Part shown: positions 56,557-64,000 of the stretch, piece after piece
Layout of the letters: every line of letters begins with the position of its first letter
Numbering within the stretch: position 1 is the stretch's first letter
NCBI GenBank assembly: GCA_024500155.1
Contig: CM044859.1
Location: 40,966,003-41,030,002 of the forward strand
Direction of reading: 5' to 3'
Origin: Chenopodium formosanum
Taxonomy: Eukaryota; Streptophyta; Magnoliopsida; Caryophyllales; Amaranthaceae
Length of the DNA: 64,000 nt
Notes under the pieces: generated by a model
The model's database searches: none
The model's input: the letters and a program-made list of their open reading frames with translations, nothing else
What the model was told of the DNA's origin: nothing
Made by a program: the position numbers and the translations under genes

Positions 56557-56806
56557 TAAAAGTAAAATAGAATACTTTCAAGGAAAATAAAGGACAAAAT
56601 AAAACAAATCCAAAGCAAATAAAATACAAAAATTAACTAATTCTAATAAAAACTACGAAACAAACTAAAACACGACAAAAATTACCAAATAAACAAGAAA
56701 CGTCATTAAAGAGAAAACAAGAGAAAGAAAGGGAAAATAAAATAAAAACAACCACAAAAGAGAACTAAAATTTACCCCTAAGAGTGACATAAAATGTCAC
56801 TTATTA
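56557..56806 (-). repeat. LTR of element B, outer (U3) end
   Basis: Continuation of B's LTR after the Helitron; A-rich, ending in the hairpin AGTGACATAAAATGTCACT (56783-56801) and then TATTA at the edge. The corresponding ends of A and F have the same layout. Confidence 0.65.
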
Positions 56807-58135
56807 TTGTCTAACAACCCCGCACTATGCGGCTTGGCGCACGTGCCTTCACCACCCAACGTAGCACTAGCTAGGTACACCCGAGTAGCGTTTTCTACGG
56901 GTTACAAGGTGCTAGACACAAGGCCACGGCTGCTTGCCCCTTTACACCAAAACACCAAGCACATACACGCACTAAAAGCTCGCACACCCCACGCACCATA
57001 GCAGCCACGGGGCTACGCTACGACAGCAGCACGCACGCCACGTACATGGCCGCACGCATCGAGCAACCCTTGGCAGCCACATGCGGGCTGCTATGCAGCC
57101 CGGCTAGCTAAGGGAGGCTTTGTCTTGATTTGCGTTCCATAGCCTCGGGATTTTAATCCCAAATTTCGCGTGAAAATTTATTAGTTCTAAATTAACTTTA
57201 GAACTAATTTTCATGAGCAAAATTGAAAATTTAAAAAAGTCTAACTTAAATAAAAAATCATCCAAGTGCATGTAACCAAAATTATTTCCAAGAACCATTC
57301 TTTAATAAAATTGGTTTAACTTGGTGCAACAAAAATAAGAGGGCAATTACTCACTATCAATTTAATTAATTTAAATTAATCTTGAGTTTTTGACAAAATA
57401 AAAGGGAGTTGCAAAAATGAACATAAGTTCAATAAAGATTCCAACGTTAATACTTGTGAATCCTTGAAAAAATTATATCTTCAAATATGAAGATAAACAA
57501 ATTTCTTTCACAAGTTTCAAACTTTATGATTCCAATCAACTAAAAAATGATTAAATCAACAAAGTTTAACAAAAATTCATGGAATTTAGTAACTCAAAGT
57601 TTCAATCACTTAACATACTAAAGATTGAATCTTTAGTACTTGCAAGCCTCAAAGAACAACAATTTCACACTTAATACAATTAATTTGCAATTACGTGAAA
57701 AATAAAACCAAGATTTCAAACACAAATTACCACCAAGTAATCATGCCTTAAGAGGTTTAAAATTTCATATAAAATATGTATTGAACCAATTACATAACCA
57801 CCATAAATATGTAATTAATTTTCAAGGTTAGAAAGACATAAATTTTTTTGTAAAAATAAAAAACCCCTCGAAAAACGCATTTCTTGTCGTTCTTTGGCTA
57901 AAAACCGAAACCTAAAAGGGTAAAACCATTTCCAGAACGCCTTTTCCATCCAAAATTCACTATTTTTGGGTCAAAATCTGGGTTCGCGAGCTGAAGTCAA
58001 CTTTAATACAAGGTTAAAGTAGACAAAACGAGCTAGTAATCTAATTACCAAATTAAAACTAGAAAAATTAAGCCATAAAAATACCTTGAAAAATATTATG
58101 ATTTTAAAAATAAACAAGCGAGGCTCCGATACCGC
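56807..58135 (-). mobile_element. Internal region of element H (cut by B)
   Basis: Leader-like region downstream of H's PBS in the minus direction: AT-rich from 58116 to about 57120, then a GC-rich block of GCACGCAC/GGCTGCTA words (56815-57115) up to the point where B inserted. No gag or pol motif. The 64-codon frame at 56807-57001 is a composition artefact. The rest of H is not in the window as far as I can tell. Confidence 0.5.
58117..58133 (-). other. Primer binding site of element H (initiator-Met type)
   Basis: Minus strand GGTATCGGAGCCTCGC, three bases after the LTR end ..CCCCAACA; close to the TGGTATC(A/G)GAGCC consensus used by many Copia and gypsy elements. Confidence 0.75.
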
Positions 58136-59342
58136 TGTTGGGGTTTGGTGAGTCCAACTCACCGAGGAAACAAACACAAAAACAAGACCGCACTGGCAAT
58201 AAATAAAACCATAAACATAATTAAATTAATCACAAGATTAATATAAAACGTTTACCTTTCAGAGCGTGTTTCGCCCGACCGAATGGGCTTTTACTTGAAA
58301 GCTAGCTTCGAAAACACGAAGCCTCCAACGTTGATCCACCTGCACCAACGAATACCGACAAGGTCCAATGTCTTGGGGTTAGTAAGACCCGTCCAATAAA
58401 ACTCGAGTAATTAAGTTTAAAGGCTTTCACTAAATGTGATACCTTTTCCAACTCTTGAGTATAAGGGTTTTCACTTACTAGTGATGCCCTTACTTGGGTT
58501 TTCACTTACTAGTGGGATTTTCATATTTTATTTTAAAAGAAAAATAAAATTATTTAAGCAAGCTAGTAATAAATCAACAAATGTCAACTACATATGAGGA
58601 AGTAGGTGAGGACCACTTGGAAGAGGGGGGACCAAACTTGCTCCCCACTCTCTCCCTCACCTTGCGCCACTTAGCACCTCCCTCCAACCCACTCATGGGG
58701 GCTTCCCACATGCTGCCGCTTCTTGCTACACGGCGCAGCCGAACCCCGCACCAAGGCGGGCTGCTGCTGTAGCTTTCTCGACCAGCATGCCTACGCACAT
58801 GCATGCCGCCTGCAGCTGTCGAGGGCTGCTGCTAGCACGCCTCGCGCATAGTACCGGCTGCTAGCTGCAGCGCACAAGCACGCCACGCACTAAGTGCGGG
58901 CTACTGGTCGCAACTTGCTAGCAAGCCTCACACTTGGTGCTGGCTGCTAGCTTGGCCAACCCCTTAGCATTCGGTGTTCCGGTGCTAGGGGTATTTTGGT
59001 CATTGTTGATTTATTACCGTTTTGCCGTCTCGTCTTTCATTATTTTTCGACTCGACTTCTGATGCTCGGTTTCGACGCTCTAAGCTCGAATTTTCGACAT
59101 CTAAATAAATATTACTCGGTCGACTCATTAATTCCTTCCAAATTAATTTGTCGCTTTGGCTTGTTGACTGCTTAGGTGTGACCCGAAGAGTTCAGTCAAG
59201 ATTAATCTGTAATATTAATTATGCAATAATATTACTGATCAGAAGCGGTCTCCACCCTCCGATCACTTGACCCTTACTAAATATATTAGATTTTTAATAA
59301 TTCTGAACCCACTATCAAAATAATACACTTGTTCGAAGGACA
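58136..59342 (-). repeat. LTR of element H
   Basis: 1207 bases. On the minus strand it runs from TGTCCTTCGAACAAGTG to CTCACCAAACCCCAACA. A GC-rich island with GCTGCTAGC, GCACGC and GCAGCC words fills 58640-58965. A direct repeat GGTTTTCACTTACTAGTG lies at 58467-58484 and 58497-58514. The right edge interrupts the LTR of E at 59342/59343. Confidence 0.75.
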
Positions 59343-59855
59343 CTATTTCTTTCAAACGACAGGAGCCAGCGCCAGATGACGAAGGCCAGCGCCATGCGAC
59401 GAAGGTCCGTGCCTGGCGACGACTTTGTCATCTCGTGCTGCTTCAAAATTTATTGCGCATTTACACGCGTAATTACCTTCCAAACCGGTTGCAGGTAATT
59501 ATGCGTCCAAGCAGTATTAAAATCAGATTTAATATATTTCATAAAACATCTTTTAAAAATATTATTATTAATCCTAATCGCATTAGAATTAAAGAGAACC
59601 TTCTAGATATTCCTAGAAGACTAAAATCAATCCTAATCACTTTAGGAATAATCACTCTAGATCATTGGGCCTAATTTAATTTACTCCATAACTTCCTCAT
59701 AATTCATTGGAATTGGACTTATAATATATTACTGGAAAGCTCTTTTCAAGCCCAATCCAATTACACTATTATTGGACCCTTATTACGGACTAAACCAAAT
59801 TGGACAGGCTATTTTTCACAAATAAGGTCAGAAAAGAAACATTTGGGTGTCTACA
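59343..59855 (-). repeat. LTR of element E, 5' part only (cut by H)
   Basis: On the minus strand it begins TGTAGACACCCAAATG after a PPT and is homologous to D's LTR for about 500 bases, up to a block of GGCGCTGGC/CGTCGCCAGG words (59362-59430). There H begins. It is the 3' LTR of a minus-strand element whose interior lies to the right. Confidence 0.85.
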
Positions 59856-59873
59856 GAAGCCCCCACTTTAACT
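59856..59873 (-). other. Polypurine tract of element E
   Basis: Minus strand AGTTAAAGTGGGGGCTTC directly before TGTAGACACCC, near-identical to that of element D. Confidence 0.85.
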
Positions 59874-60392
59874 GAGTTTGGGGAAACTTATGTTTCAAAA
59901 ACAAAAGTCAAAGTAACGATAGGGACGGAAAATGATTCAGAACGTTCTGCAACCTAAATCATTCTTGCAACGCCGATACCTGCAAACTAGTGTTAGTTAA
60001 AATAGATAAGAGAGTTAAGAAACGTGATCTTGCACCGTGGAGCACACGTCTCTGGAGTAACCGATTTGTTTGACGATCTTCCTCGAGTTAGGGGATATCG
60101 CCTGAAGACTGCTACGCTTGCAACTTCCTCCAATTTTCGTCATGATAATATTCCGCAAGCTAGGGAACACTATCAAAGATTGCTTCACTTGGAACGACCA
60201 TCTACCGCTTTTTGACCATCTTCCGCAAGCAAGGGAATACGATCGAATATAACTTCTCTAGAAATCACCTCCTGCTTTTGACAACCCTTATCATCCTAGG
60301 GAATGCCGTTGTAGATCACTTCTCTTGAAGCCATCCTTAGTTGTCTGATAACTTTCCACATCCTAGGGTACGCTGTCGAAGATAACTCTGCT
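59874..60392 (-). mobile_element. Element E 3' untranslated region, with 66-70-base tandem repeats
   Basis: Homologous to 9977-10573 of D on the opposite strand. From about 60100 to 60392 units with 'cttctctagaaatcacc' or 'cttctcttgaagccatc' recur at 66-70-base spacing (anchors 60183, 60253, 60319, 60385). The frame at 60024-60215 runs through these repeats and is not a gene. The region is split by the LTR at 60393. Confidence 0.78.
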
Positions 60393-61823
60393 TAATGTAG
60401 GTCGTTATCTACCTTTCCCTAGAGCCAAACCTAATTTGTAAACCCTCGACCAACCTAATACATGTATATGGTAAGTGAAGAGTTGAACCCAAAGGAATGA
60501 GTAGGTGCAAGCTATAGCCTATGTCAAGCTAATTCGTAGAATATAAATGGTTGAGGTTGGTAACTAAAGTATCAAGAAGCTAGACAAATCGAAAAATTCA
60601 ATATGCTAAACTCTTGGGATATAGGTTCCACATGTAAGCTCAATGATTATGCTAATTGATAGATCACTGAATCGATTCAACATCACAAGGAACAAACAAT
60701 AGTTGCAATCAAAGGAATCCAAAAGCTATCTCCTATAAGCCAATCTAGGGTTCACTATGAATGGCTAACAAGGAAAATCACAATCAAATTCAATCAATTA
60801 AAGCAATTCTCAAATCAAGGGTTCATGTCATTGAAATTTGCAATGCAATCTAGATTAATCTTATAGGTTAATCACTCCTAGTCTAATTAATCACATGCAC
60901 ACCTATGTCAACCAATTTAATTGCAACAATTCAATCAATTTAGTATCATCAACTAGAAAAAATCATCAATCAAGCATGCTTCCCCTTCTCCCAAGCAACT
61001 AATCTACTCACTAATCATTGTGAAATTAAGAAACAAAACAAATTCAATTAAATTCATATTCATTTAAAGCTTAATCAAAAGGAAAATCAATCAATCAACA
61101 AATTCTAGAGCAAGGATGAAATTTCGATCAAAATTCAAGAAATTAGAAAGAATTCCAGTAAAAGTAAATCAAAGGAAAGAAATCTTACAAACTTTCATTG
61201 AATTGAAGAAGGAATTTATAGATCCAATTGAAATCTAAGATCAAATTCAAGTACAAACAAGTAAATCTTAAGCTTCTCTCTCTACTTTCTCTCTCTACTA
61301 TTTCTGGAAATTATATCTTAAGTACAAAAGTTACGTCGTCCTAAAAAGAAAGTTAAAAGGTATAAATAGAAAAATCGAGCGCGGGGGCTGCACAGGGCCG
61401 TGCGCGCAAAGCTGGGTCTGCGCGCACGCAACCCTATGTCGCGCGCGCACCCTTTTGTGGTGCACGAGGCCTTGGATCCTTTGCTTGCTTGATCAAACTT
61501 CGCGCTCCCGAGCATCCCCATCATCAGTGCACTCGAGATGATGCTCGCGAGCAAGGCAATCCCAAAATGAGCAAATTAACTTGATTATTCACCTACAATA
61601 CACAAATAAAACTAAGAGAGAAAGTATAACAAAATAAAATTAAAACTTAAGCTATGAATTATCATCTAAAAATATGAAAAACTCGTAAAAACTCGAGAAC
61701 CAAAATGCATTATAAAAATGGAAAACCAAATAAAACTAAGAAAATTATATGAAAATGATGAAAAAAAATAATGAAAATGAACCTAAATCTTATTCTTTTG
61801 AGCGCCATAAATGACGCTCATTA
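60393..61823 (-). repeat. Element F: single Athila-type LTR inserted in E
   Basis: 1431 bases, homologous to the LTRs of A and B ('ccaacctaatacatgtatatggtaag', 'ctcctataagcc'-like landmarks). Edges read TAATG and CATTA on the plus strand, an inverted pair, instead of TG..CA. U3 holds a GCGCGC island (61372-61560), a TATAAATA/TATTTATA box (61360-61369) and the end hairpin GAGCGCCATAAATGACGCTC (61800-61819). No internal region follows, so it is a solo LTR. I could not find a clean 5-base TSD. Confidence 0.75.
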
Positions 61824-62278
61824 GGAACGTCGCCGAAGATGACTTCTCTTGAAGCCATCTTCAGTTTTCCGATAATATTCCGAAGAAAATTACCGAACAC
61901 CAACGCTTGTCGATCCTTAAAGCTTGCTTGAACTTTGCAGCTGTGATATTACTGAAATTTCCGCGGAGCCAGTACGTCGGCGCATTTTACTGCTTGTGAA
62001 CCATTATATCGGTGCTTTCTGTAGCTTGTGAACCATTACGTCGGTGTCTTTTTCTGCTTGCGAGCCATAATAACGGTGCCTTTACAATGAGCCAATGTTT
62101 AGGCGCTTTAAGCTAAGTGAGACAATCTGTTATCAGGTCGATCACCTATTGTGACCGTAATCGAGCTGATTACTTAATCATGTCAAATTCCTTGTAAGGG
62201 CTAACTGGCGTATCTAAGAACTTGAAATTGCTGCATAAGGTCCACATAATCATTTATGAGGGCCACGTGTTTTATCGC
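61824..62278 (-). mobile_element. Element E 3' untranslated region, continued, with 32-base repeats
   Basis: Resumes E with one more 68-base-type unit (61824-61905). Then GCTTGTGAACCATTACGTCGG-like units (broken at 20 bases: GCTTGTGAACCATTACGTCG) with anchors at 61992, 62024 and 62056, a 32-base period between about 61964 and 62118. The junction with G near 62280 is not sharp. Confidence 0.6.
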
Positions 62279-63019
62279 CACACCAGCGCATGCTGGAAAG
62301 CACTGTCGCCGCAATTTTGCTCTGTCGCCTAGCGACGAAGACCAGCGCATGGCGACAAAATTTTCATCTGGCGCCGGTGTTGGGTTTCCGAAATAAAACT
62401 CCTTTCTTCTTCATTTTCAATGGTTGTTGCTGCTGCATATTCGCGTTCGCTCGAAACTTCAAATTGTCCGTTCTCGCTCGTTTGTCCACCAAATTCACTC
62501 AAATTTTTTGCAAAAAAAATCTCATCTCATCTATTTTCCGGATACATGTAAGATTTTCTCAAACTAAACTTGATTTTTTTTGAATTCCGAGATGTTTTTG
62601 CGCGGGTATTCAAAAAAATCGAACCCATTTATGCTTAAATCTCTTTGTTTATCGAATTTTTTGCCTTGAAATTGCTGGATTATGTTTATATATCATGTTT
62701 AGAGCATTTTCAATTTGTTTTTACTCAATTTGGTGAAGAAATGAGCGATTTGCCATTGTTGAACTCCTTGAGTTCGTGAGAACAATGTGGCTTGTTCTTC
62801 GCGCTTTTGCTAGCAATTTTTGTCAAAATTTATCACAATATTTAGTACAATATTGCAAGATATTGTTTGACTGCTAAAATTTGCTATTTATGCTCGGATT
62901 GAAATTATACTCTGTTTTAGTACTACGCATTCTATTTTTGCGAACATAGTATCATGCGGCGAGGCGAACCTTTAATACTAAAGAACCTTAATTTTTTGGT
63001 ATTTTTCATAATATAGGAC
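62279..63019 (+). mobile_element. Element G: LTR/leader remnant ahead of a PMD gene
   Basis: Begins with a GC block of CCAGCGCATG/TGTCGCC/GGCGCCGG words (62279-62388), then a pyrimidine-rich leader (ACTCCTTTCTTCTTCATTTT) and T-rich sequence, as in the D and C LTRs. The 97-codon frame at 62290-62583 shows no family features. Plus-strand orientation fits the PMD frame downstream. Assignment to a Tat-like element is inference from layout. Confidence 0.45.
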
Positions 63020-64000
63020 GGCTAGCCAATGAGGCTGGGGTTCTCGATCTCGTTCTAAGGAGGCTCGTCGGGAGGACGATCCCGTTGGTACCTCTTCTTC
63101 TCTAGGGAGGTTTCTAGAGTGGGATAAGCACACTTTATACTTCGCGCCAGAGTTCCACATTTCAGAGCGTGTTTGTCGAGGTATTCTCAGCGGGGGGGGT
63201 CCATAGCCATGTTTCTAGAAACACGACCATTTGGCTCTTTATACGATACATACTTCGGCAACCACGTTGGTCTGCGCCTTCTGTGGAAGTCATGTGGCTT
63301 GACTCCTTTGCTGTGAGCCACTAAGGCTATGTACTCTTTCGGACAGAGCCACTATGTAGTCCAAGCTTTGGTGGAGTTCTTTTGGGAGACCACCAACACC
63401 TTTCATTTTCCCTAGGGTGAGATGACCGTTACCCCCACTGACTTCATTCTCATTACGGGATTGGAATTTACTTCGGTCCCGCTTCCTTTCGATGGAGAGA
63501 TCACGGTTTTTCTCCAGAGGTGCTGGAGCTGTTGGGCCTTATCATTATTCAGGCTCGTGTTGAGGCTGATCCTACGCAACTTAGCAGTAGATGCATTCGC
63601 CAGAGCACATTTGCGGCGGCATTTCAGGACCCTGCGACCACAATAGAGCAGCGGGTGCGCATTTTTGCTCTTATCTTGTTGTCAGGGACATTTTCTCCTG
63701 ACAGTCGTAGTCGAGTGCTACTTTACTATCTGCCTGCTGTTCGCGACCTTACTTCAGTCGGGTAGTATGATTGGGCCAGCTTGGCCTATGCGGACTTCCT
63801 AGTCGGAATACGACTTTCTAGTCATCATAGCTCATTCGAGGGAGATATCACACTTTCTAGCTTTTAGAGAGTCGTAGAGGTACACTTTATTTCTTTTAAA
63901 GTTAACTCTAGACCTATTTTAGCATATGTGGACATTTCTTTATTTTTGTAGATCTTGTTCTACGAGTACATTCCACCTCTTACGCCGGAAAGACCTTCAC
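63020..64000 (+). pseudogene. Plant mobile domain (PMD, aminotransferase-like) gene, broken, runs off window
   Basis: Plus-strand pieces in changing frames: LGRFLEWDKHTLYFAPEFH; GSLYDTYFGNHVGLRLLW; ALVEFFWETTNTFHFP, a stop, GEMTVTPTDFILITGLEFTS and VPLPFDGEITVF; after a frame change LELLGLIIIQARVEADP and FALILLSGTFSP, then VLLYYLPAVRDLTSVG, a stop, DWASLAYADFLVGIR. After an intron, FYEYIPPLTPERPS. The block 'TFHFP.GEMT(V)TL.D...I.GL...G.P' is the core of the plant mobile domain. At least three stops and two frameshifts. PMD genes occur both as host genes and inside LTR or Mutator elements; the LTR-like leader favours an element-borne copy. Confidence 0.75.
63880..63951 (+). other. Probable intron in the PMD pseudogene
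   Basis: GTACAC..TTTTTGTAG, 72 bases. Removing it joins ..RVVE to ILFYEYIPPLTPE in frame, as expected of the PMD sequence. The T-rich 3' end is typical of plant introns. Confidence 0.6.

Larger units (their letters stand above)
24204..56806 (-). mobile_element. Element B: Athila-type, probably non-autonomous LTR element with two large nested insertions
   Basis: Minus-strand order: LTR (56806-56557 plus 39928-37822, split by a Helitron), PBS 37818-37801, gag-related frame (37757-37430 and 26315-25395, split by the chromovirus), then tail to 24204. The LTR shares landmarks with A and F, and PBS and LTR edge are as in A. There is no RT or integrase motif. The 3' LTR is absent; the tail ends at element C. 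It lies inside H: the flank at 56807 continues H's internal region. Confidence 0.7.

Noticed and set aside
56815..57115. GC-rich block taken at first for a CpG-island promoter or gene exon
   Set aside because: Words such as GCACGC and GGCTGC recur in element H's LTR island; no splice sites or conserved frame.
60024..60215. 63-codon frame with ordinary-looking composition
   Set aside because: Lies in E's tandem untranslated repeats and does not continue in the homologous part of D.

Overview
This window is repeat-dense, AT-rich nuclear DNA of a flowering plant, probably a dicot with a large genome. I see no gene that is clearly both intact and host-owned, and no rRNA, tRNA, CRISPR array or bacterial-type operon. 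Almost everything can be assigned to nested transposable elements. The evidence is paired or single LTRs, tRNA-type primer binding sites (PBS), polypurine tracts (PPT), target-site duplications (TSD), terminal inverted repeats (TIR) and broken gag, pol and env-like reading frames. The letters A to H below are my own labels.

Left part. A (1-9976, minus strand) is an Athila-lineage Ty3/gypsy element. It has a 1474-base 5' LTR, an Asp-tRNA-type PBS, gag and pol with several breaks, a spacer with a 139-base tandem repeat, and an unbroken env-like frame that runs off the left edge. A sits in the 3' end of D, a plus-strand Tat-like element (68-base repeats, PPT, LTR from 10590). From about 11.5 to 16 kb lies degenerate, partly tandem, non-coding sequence. 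A 320-base tandem array (15.96-18.17 kb) follows, then C, a minus-strand Tat/Ogre-like element with gag but no visible pol, an Arg-tRNA-type PBS and an LTR at 22756-24203. A 1.7 kb non-autonomous CACTA transposon sits in C's leader.

Middle part. B (24204-56806, minus) is a probably non-autonomous Athila-type element with a short gag-related frame. It has taken two large insertions. One is a complete 11.1 kb chromovirus-like LTR retrotransposon (26316-37429, plus strand, two 2781-base LTRs, TSD CATGA) whose inner genes are ruined. The other is a probable 16.6 kb Helitron (39929-56556) inside B's LTR. The Helitron carries degraded, unrecognised genes for acidic coiled-coil proteins, a 1061-base foldback MULE with a 9-base TSD, and a 90-base Stowaway-like MITE.

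Right part. B sits in H, an LTR element with an initiator-Met-type PBS. H sits in the LTR of E, a minus-strand relative of D. E's 3' untranslated repeats are split by F, a single Athila-type LTR. From about 62.28 kb to the right edge, G is a plus-strand leader followed by a broken plant mobile domain (PMD) gene with one recognisable intron.

There is no cooperating gene set. The most unusual signals are structural. Athila-type LTRs A, B and F end in a short hairpin whose loop is constant and whose arms change in a largely compensatory way. LTRs of several unrelated families carry a GC-rich, short-palindrome-rich island upstream of the TATA box, with different sequence in each family. In A the same module also lies ahead of the env-like gene. 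All similarity and divergence statements were made by eye.
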